Source: Polydactylus sextarius
Lineage: Eukaryota > Chordata > Actinopteri > Polynemidae
Assembly: GCA_016801845.1 (NCBI GenBank)
Contig: CM028912.1
Coordinates: 17,544,001-17,608,000 of the forward strand
DNA: 64,000 nt
Direction of reading: 5' to 3'
The notes under the pieces are model-generated. The model was not told the DNA's origin and did not search any database. It saw only the letters and a program-made list of their open reading frames with translations. Positions 49,481 through 62,662 of this stretch are shown piece by piece. Every line of letters begins with the position of its first letter. The stretch's first letter is position 1. The position numbers and the translations under genes were made by a program.

Positions 49481-52094
49481 GATGCATGGTTGTTCATAGA
49501 AATGTAATAATAGATTTATAGTCACAGATGTTTCTCTTCAATAAATTTTTTCTCTCTCCTGTCAAGTGACAAAGAAGGTGGAGGGTTTTAAAGTTTAAAG
49601 ACCCAGGCCTATTTGTCCAATGACCCATGACAGAAATGTCTGCTTGAAGAATAGTCTTTTCCACAGACTGAACTTTTCACTCATCACTGGCTTTTGTGTT
49701 CTTCTTAACTGTTAAGAAAACAAAAGCCCCTGGTCGCCAGTATATCAGTTAAAGAATGGTGTCCATCTCAAAGTTATAGTCCACCTGGAGAGCAACAACT
49801 GTGAACACGTTTTTATCACTGAAACATACAACATTGTAAAACTTAGTGTTTCGTTCAGTTTAAAGCAAAGAAATCCAGTGTTGACCAACCACAAACTCTT
49901 AGTCATGCTGCTTTCTTTTATACTTTCTAATAATGATGATGTTCAGAAAACTTTTGGTGGCCAGACAGTATACCAATTCAATAGAATTCTCTCAGTTCCT
50001 CTTTGCCAGTGACACCATATTATTGAGGTTTTCAGCTTGTTTATCTGTCCAAACCACAGTTTAACTGTTTTATTTCACCCAAACCAATCTCATGATGCTC
50101 TATCAGTAAAAAACACTTGACATAAGCCACTGTACACTTCCTGCTCTGTATCAAACAGTGGATCGAAACAGTTAGTGACAAGATGGTGAATATTGTGGAG
50201 CATTTATCAGCTTAAGAACCAGATGTTTCCCTTCAGCATTGGTAGAGACCAAAACTGGAGCTAAAACTGAATGTGAGTGAATATAGCAATTATACTCAAC
50301 AGCAAACAAACATGACTCCAAATGTCGTTCTATCCAATTGCTGGATGTGTAAATGAATAAACTTGTTGCTAACAGTTTGAATAGTGTGAAGCATTTAGCA
50401 TCCTTAAATACTTGTGTTGTGATAAAATAGGAGCTTTGCTGCCTTCACTGCCAACCTTATGGAGCAGAACTGTTGCACAAGAACAGCCTGAAGCTGTTAC
50501 AAAACCAGCTGTGCTTTGTTTCTGGGATGAGCAGCTTGTATGAGTACATGCATGCATCTCTTGAGCATGTGTGTGTCAAAGAGAGCGAAAGGTGGGGTTT
50601 GCTGTCTCTTGTTTTGTAGGGGTTTGTTCATGTAAAACTAATACAGAGAGACAATAAACAAAACATTCACATCCAGCCAACAACCTCCTGTTGAAACAGT
50701 ATTCAACGCAAAGTCATTGACCACATGAGCATTGTAAACAGAGACTGTTGTCCAGTCATCACTTGCAGACACAGAAGGCAAAATCTCACAGCATGAATTC
50801 ACACAGTGAATGTTGAACACCAGTTTATAACACTGTCCTATTTTCACTGCACATCAAGTAACTATGTAAATAGACAATATGTCACTGTAGGTCCAGAACA
50901 TTTATAATGTCTAGTGTATTATGTGAAGCTCATTTTTTGTCATGAAACGTTAATATTCGGCTTTATGAATTAGGGAAGATAAACTGGTTTTACTGGATAC
51001 AAAAGTTTCCACATCAGTGAATGAATCTTGGTCTTTGTCACATGAGCCATTTCTTTGTCAGCGTCCTCTGGCACATTGCACTGCTGCCTTATGGGATTTC
51101 TCAACTCTGTTTCATCAGTGATTTATTATCTGGTTGTCTAGGAACCAAAGAAGTCAACCACCTGGCTGAGTTTGCTGCTCTGTCAATATAATGATCATTG
51201 TTTAACATTACATATTTGATGGCAAGGCATACACAGTATTTTCAGCGCTTTGAGATTACATGTATTTATTGTGATCCGTCAGATTAATGTGGTTCATGCA
51301 CTTGGTTCAGTCGCTTACACACACACACAGCCCCACCTAGTATGATCACCTTAGGCAATGCAGTGCGTTGATCATGATTTTCTGGGTAAACTGCAAATTT
51401 TCTGACTCAACCCTCTCACCCTGAGTAACACACAGCACTGCCACGCCTGCTATATAAAGTTTGACTGACTCGCTTTGATTAGTTTGGCCTGAGGAAAGCT
51501 GTGAAAAAGCAAAAACACTGCACGTTAAGAGGGAAACCCATAAACAATCCACGACACAAAACTAAATAAAATGTGGCTCCAATTTAATGTCTTACACACA
51601 TTTGTGGAACACAGATCAGTAGACTTTAGTTTGTTAAGGACAGAAATAGGAAGACATACTTATTGTGAAATGAGTGTGTTATTAAGTTAATTGTCAGATT
51701 AACTTAATGTCAATGTGACATTAACCGGTGAGCCACAGTAGTGTAACCTGTTTTGGTGGCCAGTGATTTGTTGTGTTAACTGCTTGAACCACTGCCCCAG
51801 TAAACCAATATCAATAAGTGCAGTTTTATTTCATAATGATACTGATGCTTGGACACAAGGTAACTATGGTCAGAAACAGAAAAAGTGTATGTTTCAGGAA
51901 AACAACATTTATTTTGTCCAGTTTTTGATTTACGACTATCCTCATCACTAGATGTTGCTCAGAAAGCACGTTTAGTGAAAATGGCTGTCAAAACCATGGA
52001 AGGTAAAAGGTCACTTTGTTAAAGAAACCCAGATAACTTGAATCTTTCTCAGGCACTTACACTCACAGGCTTCCTTCTGTTTGAGGCAAACATA

Positions 52095-52135
52095 CCACAC
52101 ATACACACACACGCACACGCACACATACACACAAT
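52095..52135. repeat. Imperfect (CA)n microsatellite
   Basis: CA units are interspersed with CG and TA variants, adjoining the TIR-bearing repeat to the right. Confidence 0.85.
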
Positions 52136-52150
52136 GCATGTTTTCATGCC

Positions 52151-52394
52151 TTGTGGGGACATGTCATTGACTTCCACTCATTTCCTCGAGACTTTCCTGG
52201 AAACCCTAGAGATCCCATTTGTTGGTACCACTTGCCTAACCTTTATCTAAACCTGATCCTTACATTAACCAAACCTTAAGGCATGTCTTCACCTTCATTT
52301 TTTATTTTTTACATCACAGGGACCAGCTTTTTGTCCCTACAAGGGAGACAGGTCCCCACAATGTAAGTGTATAAACAGGTTTATGTCCCCACAA
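52151..52394. mobile_element. Short repeat with GTGGGGAC/GTCCCCAC inverted ends
   Basis: TTGTGGGGAC at 52,151-52,160 is the exact inverse of GTCCCCACAA at 52,385-52,394, which is repeated at 52,352-52,361. Between them lies degenerate CCTAACC-like text and a second GTCCCTACAAGGG. This organisation matches a repeat type I recall as common in teleost genomes. I cannot assign it to a superfamily. Confidence 0.5.
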
Positions 52395-53393
52395 TGTAGG
52401 AAAAACCAGGTATACATGCATACACACCACCAGTGTGTGTGGAGTTGGCAAAACATTTCTTTGGCTCCTTTCTACTCTGTGAGAGAACAGACAAGCTATT
52501 TTAAACCTGACTTGAATGCTTGAAAATATCCAAAATGGCACAGTGGTTGACCTTGATTAAGACTTGGGCTTGGAGAATATATGCTGTGGTTGGATTTCTG
52601 TGAATCGTGCTGAGTGTAATATAAACCTGGAAATCCAACCCAAAGCCTCTGGCCTCCTTGTCCTTGACACACCCTCCGCTGAATGAAAAAGAGAATCAAG
52701 TTTAAAATAAAACCATCTTATGTCATCATACATGTAAAATGGGATTCCCAGTTCACCAGTTTGTCCCTTTGTTCTCCCGAAACTAACATGAGTATGGTGT
52801 GACTATAGAGCACACAGAGGGAGAAGTAAACAGATACTGCAGAATAAAGAATACAAATGTAATGTGAACTACTTGTAATTAAAATCCACCAAACAACAAA
52901 AAAGTTGATACAGACAAAAGACAGAAGAAAAACTTCCTGTTCTACACTGTCACAATTTCAGAAGAAGATATGACTCTGTACGTGTAGAAATGATGAAATA
53001 GGAAAAAAAAGTGATTACAACATGGAACATTGACCTGAGAGAACACAGAACACCAGAGCATCACCTGACACAATATGCACATTATTTCCTTTGTCTTTTA
53101 TTTCTACAATGAGTCAAATCCCTTGTGTTTGGACATTCAAGCTGTTGCTGAGTCACAGTATTTACTATTATTTACTATTTTCACACTGTATCACAGTGAC
53201 AAGCGACAACAGTATTTTTCCACCAGGGGAAAGTGAATGTCATTTCGAACTTCTGCTTTAAGAAGCAGCCCAGGAGAGAAAAGCTTATGATATGAAATAT
53301 GTGCAACATACTTTTCAAATCTTTGGACATTCACGAACTTCCTTCCTTTTATCTTAAGTTACCATCACATGTATTGCATTTTTATGTAAGAAT

Positions 53394-53394
53394 A

Positions 53395-53479
<85 letters not shown>
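53394..53479. repeat. (TC)n-(TA)n compound microsatellite
   Basis: About a dozen TC units pass into about 30 TA units. Confidence 0.97.
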
Positions 53480-53482
<3 letters not shown>

Positions 53483-56230
53483 CTGGAGCACTTAAAATGA
53501 GCTCTGATTATATTGGTTAGAGTAGTTATTTCTACAGAGGAAAAACAAGACCCACAACAACTTTACCATATTATACATTTCAGTGTAGAAGAGCAGATCT
53601 GGTTAAGTTGATCAACAGTAAATGTTGCAATTTCTCTGTGGTTTCTATTCAATAAGAAAAGCGAGAGAGAGACAATGCTTATGTTGAGTCACGAGAGAGT
53701 TCTCCAAATATCATTTTGAAAAAAGTACTTGTCCTTGTAAATGTCATTGTTATGCACTGAGACAGATGGGTTATGGCCATAAAAAGCACTTTTCTGTTAT
53801 TACCGGGCAGTGTTGCATGAAAATAGATAAAGGAACTGAGAAAAACAGGCAAGCGCTTTTGTAGGAAGTTTTGTCACAGACAGAATCTGAATTTCTTTAA
53901 ACACTTCCGATGACCTGCATCTCAAAAGTCAAATGGCACAGGCTAAAGGGAGTTATTGTCACTGTGATCACAGTAAAGATCTTTACTGACAAGCGGCAAT
54001 GTAAACTAGCTACTGTTTTCTCATCGAAACTTAACCCCCTGTCAAATAGACCAGACCTTATCAGTGGTGTGTGCACAACCTAATCTCTAGCTATAGAGAC
54101 GATAAAGAAAGCAAACAGTGAAGATCGTGTAGATTTGAGGACTGTCTCTGTGCTCAGAAATTGAAATGGACCTGGTTTTGAGTCTTTGATTCTTATTTGT
54201 TTCCAATTTTGGCTGGTTTGGTTTTTTAAAAGCTCAAGAGCCTAAAATTTGTGCTGGGAAAAAATGGACTTTAACATACTTATTTAAATTTATAAACATT
54301 GATATTGGTTATAATGTAAATAACAAAAACATCTGCCAAATCTTAATTTAACAGAACATTGCTTCAGTGGCATATGAAGCAAATTATTTAACTTGCAAAA
54401 ACAGGGAAGGTAGATGTTTAACACACCATCAATACTGATGTTACATTTATATTATGTTAAATCAACACCTCTCTGTCTGATTCTAGGATTTATTGCACTT
54501 TTATTCTATAATACTTTATAAGTGTTAAATCCACTTACTGTGCTGTGTATGTTGAATCTGCTTCTGAGAAATAGACTTTTCTTTGTTGAAAGCTGAAGCA
54601 TCTGGGCCACACTTGTGGATCATCTTGTGATGTGTCTGTCACACAGCTGCAGCCACTGCTCTGTTGCTCGACACACAGTCAGCAGACACTGTGATATAAT
54701 GTGATATAGTGTGGATAATCAATATAATGTGTGGCCATACTGCGCTATACTGTGTGTGTGTCTGTGTGTGTGTGTACATAAACAAAGTTTTTACAACAAG
54801 GAATGACAGGAATTGAAACATTAACTGCATGTTGGATGGAACTGAGACAGTCCTTGTTTTCTGCTCGGCTCAGCCCAGTGCTGTGGTCTCGCAGGAAGAA
54901 TATGCTTCCATGAAAGTGCTTTACTTAAAAAAAAGTTTCACAAGATTAACCATTTTGTCACCAGGAACTTGATTGTTTTGCTCCAGGGAAAGTCAAGATG
55001 GATTAGTGTGGTTATGTGTGGTAATTTTACAAAAGAGACTTAACTATGTATTTCAAATCCTCATTGTACTGGTTAATTGGAGCACGTGATTGGAGAGGCT
55101 GAGGGACAAGGAATGACTTTAACCTTCTGTTTATTCTTTTGGGCTAGAATGTGCTGATGAAGCAACTTGTGGAGCCCAAAAATGGAAAAAGAAAACAGTC
55201 TGTAAATGGACGTGGCGGGACTGGGAGCAGGTAGGAGGGTGGTGTAGGGTCACCAGGATTCACTAGTTAGCAAACCATGTGGTGGTGGTGTCAGCCAAAT
55301 AGTTTAACATCTGTGGTGGGAGGAGCCTGCATTCCAGCTCTCTTGTTTGTGTCAATGAAGTCAAGGAAAAACAGTCTACGTATATGAAGACTGAACAGAA
55401 CAATCACACACGATTGCATCTTTAAAAAGATGTATAATGAAAATTGGTCAGTAGATTAATACGCAAGCAACAGGAAACATGTCGATAATAATAATAATGT
55501 CAAAAGTAACACCGTAATTACATTGTGGTTGCTAATTCCTGTGTGTGCCTCTACTTTTGTTATTGAAATGATTACATTGTTTTATATTTTGTCTCTATTC
55601 TTTGAGATAAAGGATGTCTTTATTTGTAGTCTTTGAATGACTGTCTGTCACTAGAGAGCTGCTTTGTAAATGTTGTTTTCTGTCAAAACCCACATCCCTA
55701 GTTTTATTATGCAAACTTTCAGAGTAAAGTTTTTCTCAAGCCTTGACATACAGACAGACAGATAACCATCCTGAATTGAACTTAATCATGTTAATGCAAA
55801 CTGTTTTCCTCTTATTGTGACACAATGTCTCACTGCATAGAACACAATGCTGCCACCCACTGGACAAATATAGCGCTATTGCTGCAAAAGAATACATTTC
55901 TTGTGTTGGAAGTTCTCATAAAGAATAGTCTTAGAATAAAGAACACTTTAATTATTTACATTTATTTTATGTCATGATAATATAGGTATCAAATAGGTAT
56001 ACAAAGTCAAATATCAGAAATGACTCATCCATGCTCTGCATGTTGCTAGACTACAGATAATATCTGTGGGTTGTTTTTTTTTTTTTACTTCCCTTGTTGA
56101 GAGAGTTTGCCAATAAAGCACAACTCTGTACACATTACACAAGGACCTCTTTTACATCTACATAAAGACAATAGTCTTTGACAAAAAACTTCATTCTTGA
56201 TAAACCTATGCACACCAGGAAAGGAAGAAG

Positions 56231-58047
56231 ATGAGGCTTCAACTTTTCATTGCAAGTTTTATGTATTACTTTATTCTAACCAGCCAAGAATTAGAGGAAA
56301 CACAGGTAAGCTATGGCTTTTTTCTAGTTTCAGTTAGGGTTATTTTATTTGCCTTTAAATGTTTTAATCAAATTTGTGAAGTTGAAAATGATTAACATCT
56401 GTGTACCAGGATATGCATGTAATCCTGGTGTATTTAATATTATTGTATTTTAGTATCAGTATTTTGTTAAATATTCAACTTATATATTAAATGTTATATT
56501 TTACATCAAATTATTGATTATTAAAGGTCCATGATAAGAGTTTTAGGACATTACAATCATAATTATATTCATAATATATTTTTCATTAGTGTATAATCAC
56601 CCAAAACTAATAATTGTTGAGTTTGTTACCGTAGAATATAGCTACATATGCAACATGACCAATAGGTGCCATTAAATCCTACACACCGGACCTTTAAAGC
56701 TGCATCTACATCATGCTTTAAGTGAATTATTTGACATTCTGGGAAACACACTTCCTCTTTTTTGTCAACATGCACAATAACAATATACCACTGTGGTGTT
56801 TTTGTGGGCTAGTCACAGTTAAACCAGTGGCAGGCTTTAAGATCATATTTCCTGTGTTTTTTTTCTAATTTCAATTAAAGCTATTTTCTACTATTCCACT
56901 ATGAAAGCATTAGATTGTTTGATCTGTTAGTTCTTATTCTGCAGTTTGAACAACTTGTGATGGTTTTGTTTTTGTTTAGCTGACGCTGAACCCTCTCTTC
57001 ACTGACGATAACTTCAGCGACTATATAAACGACACTGAGGATGGTGAAGCAAACTCTGTCCCTTGCCATGTTGTTGTGCCTGGGTTTGATAGCCTGGGTC
57101 TGATGATTACCTTCATCATTGTGTTTGTCTTCAGCCTGGTTGGCAACAGTGTAGTTGTTCATGTGGTTTGGTACATGAAGAAAAACAGAGCCACGACAGA
57201 TATCTACTTGATGCACCTAGCAATAGCCGACCTCCTCTTCTGTCTGACGCTTCCATTCTGGGCTGTCGATGGTCAACATGGTTGGATCTTTGGCAACTTC
57301 CTCTGCAAACTCCTTTCAGGCTTCCAGGAGGCATCAGCGTACAGTGGCGTCTTCCTGCTTGCATGTATCAGTGTGGACCGCTACTTTGCCATTGTGAGAG
57401 CTACACATGTCCTGTCCTCCCATCACCTGTTGGTGAAAGTGGTGTGCTGTGTGGTGTGGGTGGTGGCTGCAGCACTGTCCTTACCTGTGGCAATTCAGAG
57501 GGAGAGCATACAAGCTAATGATCTGGGTCAGACCATTTGCTATGAAAACCTAACTGGTGAAAGCCAGGACCAATGGCGTGTCAGTGTGCGTATTCTGCGC
57601 CACACAATGGGCTTTTTCCTGCCATTGCTTGTGATGGCTGTCTGCTATGGCTGGACTGTGGTGACTCTGTTTCATACACGAAATCAACATAAGACTAAGG
57701 CCATGCGTGTCATCCTGGCAGTGGTCTTAGCATTTATCATCTGCTGGCTGCCTTATAACATCAGTGTACTGATTGACACACTCATACGAGGTGGGTCACT
57801 AGCAGAGACGTGTGACACTCGTTACAAAGTGCAAGTGATGCTAAGTGTGACCCAAGTGCTGGCCTTTGCACACTGTGCAGTGAATCCAGTGCTGTATGCC
57901 TTCATTGGGGAAAAGTTCCGTAACCAGCTGCTCACAGTTCTTTATAAAAAAGGCCTCATCAGTAAAAGGTTACACATGGCGTACAGGAAAGGTTCTGTCA
58001 ACAGTGTTGGGAGCATCAGATCCAGAAATACTTCAGTTTCGATGTAA
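56231..58047 (+). CDS. cxcr2: CXC chemokine receptor (CXCR1/2 group)
   Basis: Seven-pass G-protein-coupled receptor for ELR-type CXC chemokines, expected on neutrophils and other leukocytes. Two exons: 56,231-56,305 and 56,980-58,047, joined in phase 0, giving 380 aa. Exon 2 has no Met before the first membrane segment, so exon 1 is required. The N-terminus is acidic with Tyr (DDNFSDYINDTEDGE) and has NFS/NDT glycosylation sequons, as in chemokine receptors. Seven membrane segments start near residue 65, with DRYFAIV at 158-164, CWLPYN at 280-285 and NPVLY at 327-331. The tail is Ser-rich (NTSVSM). Overall pattern, including LACISVDRY and RVILAVVLAF, is closest to CXCR1/CXCR2. The choice of cxcr2 over cxcr1 is from memory of fish sequences. 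The first 25 residues look like a signal peptide, which is unusual. Confidence 0.87.
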
Positions 58048-58858
58048 ATAACTCAGGACGGATGATTATTGGTAGGTTTTTATCCGTGGTCAAAAAGAGG
58101 AAAGCATAGAATAGTATTGCATGCTCAGCAACCAAGTGGTTGAAATATATTACAAACAAATAATTTTGCATTTTTATATAATAATATATACCAATATATT
58201 ATTATATATTATTATATAAAATAAATAATAATAATATACACCAAACAGCAGAAGTAGAAGTAAAAAACCTTGAGCTGTTTGTGCTACACCAAGGACTTCA
58301 GGTGGTTTTCCTGCTGTGGTTTAGCAGTGTTTAAAGATGTTCAAATCTTAAATCAAGTTCTTCAGCTGTTACTTTATCTCAGCTTATAAAAAAGTAGTTT
58401 TAAAAAAGTTTATTAATTGAATCCATTGAGTCACTCCAGGAAAAAAAAAGGTGAAATTGGGAGCTCATTCTCATGAATAAATCAAATTACTTATCAGTGG
58501 AGGAAAAAAGATAATGCTGCCTTTCTACTCATTGTGTTCTGCTTCTTCTTATTTTTCAGTTTTAGTTTCAAATCTTTTTGATTTTTTTTTCTTTCCGCAA
58601 ACCAGGCAATAGTAAAAACGAAAATGTTTTTTTCTTGTAATCAGACATTTTAATCTTTTAAACAGGAAGAGGCAATGTAATCAGCCGTCTCGTTTTACAA
58701 AACAAGCGGCAGCCTCTAACCTCTGCAGTATTTTTGTGATAAATGTTGTAAATGTAAAGTCTGATTTTAATTTTGCAATTAGCAGTAACTTGTGTTTGAA
58801 ACTGTGCAAATGAGATCAATTTTACCTGTTTATCTGAACAACATTATTAATCACATGA

Positions 58859-58860
<2 letters not shown>

Positions 58861-58903
<43 letters not shown>
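58861..58903. repeat. (GT)n microsatellite
   Basis: About 21 GT units ending in GCGCGC, within the presumed 3' UTR of the chemokine receptor gene. Confidence 0.95.
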
Positions 58904-58909
<6 letters not shown>

Positions 58910-59787
58910 CCTGCACAGGTGGTTTGTAGTTCCTGTAAAAGGAAGAGGGTTAAATAAATCATGTGTAGGCATCTGGTGTATGAAACAAAATTACATTTTA
59001 AGGACAGGGTGTTTTTATGTGTGTTCATTATATAAATACTTATTCTCACAGTTGCTTAGTGTAGTGTAGTGTAAAACTCAGTTAATCTTTAATATTTTTC
59101 TTTAATCTTTAATATTCTCCTAAATAAGCCAACACAGTACAGCTGTCAGTTTTTGCATTCACTTTCTTTTTGTTTTCCTAAACAGTTACTGACTTTTTTC
59201 ACTTTGGATGCAGTTTATAATGCCCATCAACATTTTCAAGACATATGTGCACTGTTTGCTTTGATGTAGATTGTGCTGTGATCAGATTATAATAAATCTT
59301 TAAGTGTAAAACTGTGGATGGTGTCCTGTATTTCTCCTTTCCTTGGTGAATGTGTATGACGTTTACTTTCTTTATTCATGAAATCTTTCCTGTTCCTATT
59401 TATTGATGAAGACAATTTTTGTTTGCCAGTATTTGTTTGATGTGTTGTTTTTTTTTTTTATATTAACATGGTGATTATAAAAAGTCACAATGCCAAATTA
59501 TTTAGTCACATTGTTTCCCCACACAAATCGTAACAGATAAAAAATATATGTTTTTAATAAAAGCGTATATAAATGTAATGTAATAAAATGATTATCAAAT
59601 AATTGTTATTAATAGGAGCCCAAAAATATTAGAATATTATATCAACATATTATGTTAGGGGCCCATTGACATATCCTTCCATGGGACCTTTTACTTGACC
59701 AGTATTCTAGTTATTGGGTTGATCTTCACCCAAAGTCATTTTTTGGTCGGGTATCTGTACTTTAACTTAAGTGTGACTTCAGATACC

Positions 59788-59811
59788 AAAATAATAATAA
59801 TAATAATAATA
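59788..59811. repeat. (AAT)n microsatellite
   Basis: About eight AAT units. Confidence 0.9.
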
Positions 59812-59947
59812 AAACATTTTATTTGTAACGCACTTTACATAAAAAAACAATCTCAAAGTGCTAGATACTTTGAACAATACCGTCTTGTCCTGTAGACCAC
59901 ACAACACCCCCATAAAACTCCTCGGTCAGGTTTTAACCGCGTCTGCA

Positions 59948-59960
59948 CCACCAGGGGGCG
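59948..59960 (+). promoter_or_regulatory. CTCF-type motif
   Basis: CCACCAGGGGGCG is an excellent match to the core of the vertebrate CTCF motif. It lies in a small CpG-bearing patch just upstream of faim, between it and the chemokine receptor gene. Binding is inferred from the motif only. Confidence 0.6.
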
Positions 59961-59990
59961 TGACCACGCCTGTACGTAGGCGGATATCAT

Positions 59991-60004
59991 GTTACCATAG
60001 TAAC
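59991..60004. promoter_or_regulatory. RFX X-box in the faim promoter region
   Basis: GTTACCATAGTAAC is a symmetric 14-mer fitting the X-box consensus (GTNRCC, 0-3 bases, RGYAAC) recognised by RFX factors. It lies about 130 bp upstream of the likely faim exon-1 donor at 60,131. Confidence 0.6.
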
Positions 60005-60781
60005 AGCAGAGTCACCGCTTGTCTGTTGACTGTTCACGGTAGCTAACTGCCTGTGAACAAACTGCGCTAAAGTGGCCTCCTCTTTATTTCTTAACCACGG
60101 AACTAGAGCGCTCACTTCAGGACCATTAAGGTAATACCGGTGCATAATGAAAGATAACATTACTGAGCTAACGTTTATGATTATCCTCTTAGCGGATCAG
60201 GTAACATTAGCTGTAAAGAGCTCTTGAAAAGTGAGTTACTGTGAATGACTCGATTGATATAGTACTTCCGTTTTTATTTCAAAATAAAGTCCCAAGAGCA
60301 ACTCGGTCTTTGCCTTCTTTTAAATACAATCGAAACCTGAAACTATTCGTGAAAATAACGACATAGTAACACGTAACATTTGGGTTGGAATACATCCATA
60401 TTCAACCCATACTTTTTGTTCAGAAAGTGTCTAATCCTGCTATGATTTTGAAAGTGAATTTTTGACACCGGAAGTCATAATGCAAGAAACAGCGATAACT
60501 TCACCTTGTTATCTTTAGCCGTGTCTGACAAACAAGTCAACTTATTGTTATCATTGTGTCATTATGCCCTCTAATGGCTATTTTTGAGTAGTAACGTCCA
60601 CGGGTGGAGTGACAATGGCTTTAATCGACATAGAAATGTATTAGTTTCATTTGTTTATTATTAGCGAAAAAACGTTATCATAGTCTGTTAGCTAGCGGTC
60701 GCCTTTAGCCATGCTCCTGCCTCCACATGGAGAGGTGTAGTTGTTTATTGTTGGTGTCCAGCAGATTCTTGGAAAGTTAAG

Positions 60782-62662
60782 ATGTCCAGTGATCTTGCTG
60801 GCGTGTGGGAAGTGGCGCTGAGCGACGGAGTCCACAGGATAGAGTTTGAACACGGCACCACCACTGGAAAAAGGGTCATCTACGTCGATGGAAAGGTATG
60901 GATCATGAACATTTAGGTGGTTTTGGTCAGGGCAGAGACGCGTTTTATCATAAAATCCAATCTCATTTATGATTCATGCATTTCTCATTCCGAGATCAAC
61001 CGTATTCGCTACATTTTCTGATTTCATGCAATTATCCAGGAAATACTGAGACGGGACTGGATGTTCAAACTCGTGGGGAAGGAGACATTCAATGTGGGCA
61101 AGTCAAACACCAAAGCTACCATCAACATTGATGCAGTCAGTGGTTTTGCCTATGAGTACACTTTGGAGATCAATGGGAAAAGTTTAAAGAAGTACATGGA
61201 GAACCGATCAAAGGTCACCAGCACCTGGGTGCTCAACTTGGATGGGATTGACTGCAGGGTGGTGCTAGGTGAGTTCCTCTGTGTGTATATCATTCACCTT
61301 CTGCCCTGATCATGTTGTTTTAATCACATATGATTATTATTTTTCATATGCCCTAGCCATATGTCAAATACTCAGGAATGATGATGGATTGTTATTGAGC
61401 AGAGTGTGATTTCTGCTCCGTCAGACCAACCCACTGATATGATAAAGCGGAGGCTAAGCTGTTTAACTGCTTTAAGCCCCACGCCATCTTTGTCCACCTC
61501 TGTCATCTGGGAAAGTTAATCCTTCTTATAATTACACTGCTTACAGTTGATCAGGTTGCAAAGCACCTGAAGCACATACAACGCATATTGTAAATAAATA
61601 CGCAGCATGTATCCATACATCTGAGCCATGAAGGAATCTCAGAAATTTCTCAGAAATCATCACTGATTATACTTGTCAGTCTTTATACGCATTTACATAT
61701 AGTGTACAAATATTATGCAAAAGAAATGCAAAAAGAAAAGATTTCAAGAAAGTGGCCTTTGTTTAAACTGAAAAGCATAAACCAAAATTTAAGAACTGCA
61801 CAAATAAAAATGTGTGAATTATTCAGAATTATTTATTGTGAATTATTTATGTGTTTTTTTTCCATATGTGCAATAACAATGGGTAAAAAACTTTTGAGCT
61901 TGTAAATTGATATCCACAAATATATATAAAAAAAAAAAGTATGTATTTGTAAATCAGACTTTTACTTTTACTTTTACTTACAAACCAGTCAAAGCGTTTC
62001 CTGTTTGTTGGTTGTTCAGTAAAAAGGAAAGATGATCAGACAAGCAAATGTTTTCATGTCAGTTCTTAACACTCAGATACAACAACTCAGACCTGTTTGA
62101 ACACATACTACAACTTGTGACTGTTAATTAATTAATACGGCACGTTTTTATTATCCGTCTTTTATTTTGCATCAACTCAAAGCGTCTCCTTTCTTTTAGA
62201 GAAAGACACTATGGATGTTTGGTGTAATGGACAGAAGATTGAAACTGCTGTAAGTATGTTTTCATGAATTTATGTTGAATTGTAATTTAGGAAAAGGATA
62301 CACCAGCCAATTTAAGATGTCACAAGTTAATTTAATCATCTCAGTAAATAAAAATCAACAACAGTAAATTCCTGTCTTCTTAAGTCAGACATTTAAAGCT
62401 CAAATACCTTGTGGTTCTGTACTTATCTGCATTTATGGAAGATCGAAGCCACCAAGAAGAAACTCAGCCATTGTTCTCTCTGTCTTCACTTTTGTCTGAC
62501 TTGTTCCTGCAGGGCGAGTTCGTAGATGATGGCACAGAGACACATTTCACACTTGGAAACCACAACTGCTGTGTGAAAGCTGTGAGCAGCGGGAAAAGAC
62601 GAGATGGTATAATTCACACGCTGCTCGTAGATGGCACAGAGATAGCTGAGTGCACAGAGTGA
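60782..62662 (+). CDS. faim: Fas apoptotic inhibitory molecule 1
   Basis: FAIM is a small soluble all-beta protein that protects cells from death-receptor and stress-induced death and promotes neurite growth. Coding exons: 60,782-60,895, 61,040-61,268, 62,200-62,249 and 62,513-62,662. All have GT..AG borders and add up to 543 nt, 180 aa, against about 179 aa for the mammalian short form. Conserved stretches visible are VWEVALSDGVHRIEFEHGTT, WMFKLVGKETF, KATINIDAVSGFAYEYTLEI and GEFVDDGTETHF near the C-terminus. The start MSSDLAGVW corresponds to the short isoform. An upstream exon for a longer isoform was not found. AATAAA at 63,989-63,994 at the window edge suits a 1.3-kb 3' UTR. Confidence 0.96.

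Larger units (their letters stand above)
40761..56230. other. Gene-free interval between connexin and chemokine receptor
   Basis: About 15 kb without a protein-coding gene I can support. Scattered short frames (for example 41,015-41,347, 43,887-44,261 and 48,686-49,009) have no family resemblance or splice context. It contains microsatellites, a T run at about 43,568-43,594, a hAT-like element, a TIR-bearing repeat near 52.2 kb and a G-rich patch at 44,884-44,931. The rest shows nothing I can name. Confidence 0.6.
58048..59900 (+). other. cxcr2 3' UTR and cxcr2-faim spacer
   Basis: No coding sequence is recognised. AATAAA at 59,291-59,296 is a plausible end for the chemokine receptor transcript (3' UTR about 1.2 kb). 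The stretch also has an AT-rich hairpin-forming patch near 58,165-58,240, a (GT)n run and an (AAT)n run. Confidence 0.5.
59930..60131 (+). promoter_or_regulatory. Probable faim promoter and non-coding first exon
   Basis: A locally CpG-rich patch ends with CATTAAG followed by GTAATAC, a credible donor at 60,131/60,132. A matching acceptor upstream of the coding start is GTTGGTGTCCAG near 60,762. The transcription start is not resolved, and a second promoter near 60,680-60,740 is also possible. Confidence 0.45.

Noticed and set aside
58165..58240. AT-rich hairpin resembling a small RNA precursor
   Set aside because: Almost pure A/T with irregular pairing; chance folding of A/T-rich 3' UTR is likelier.
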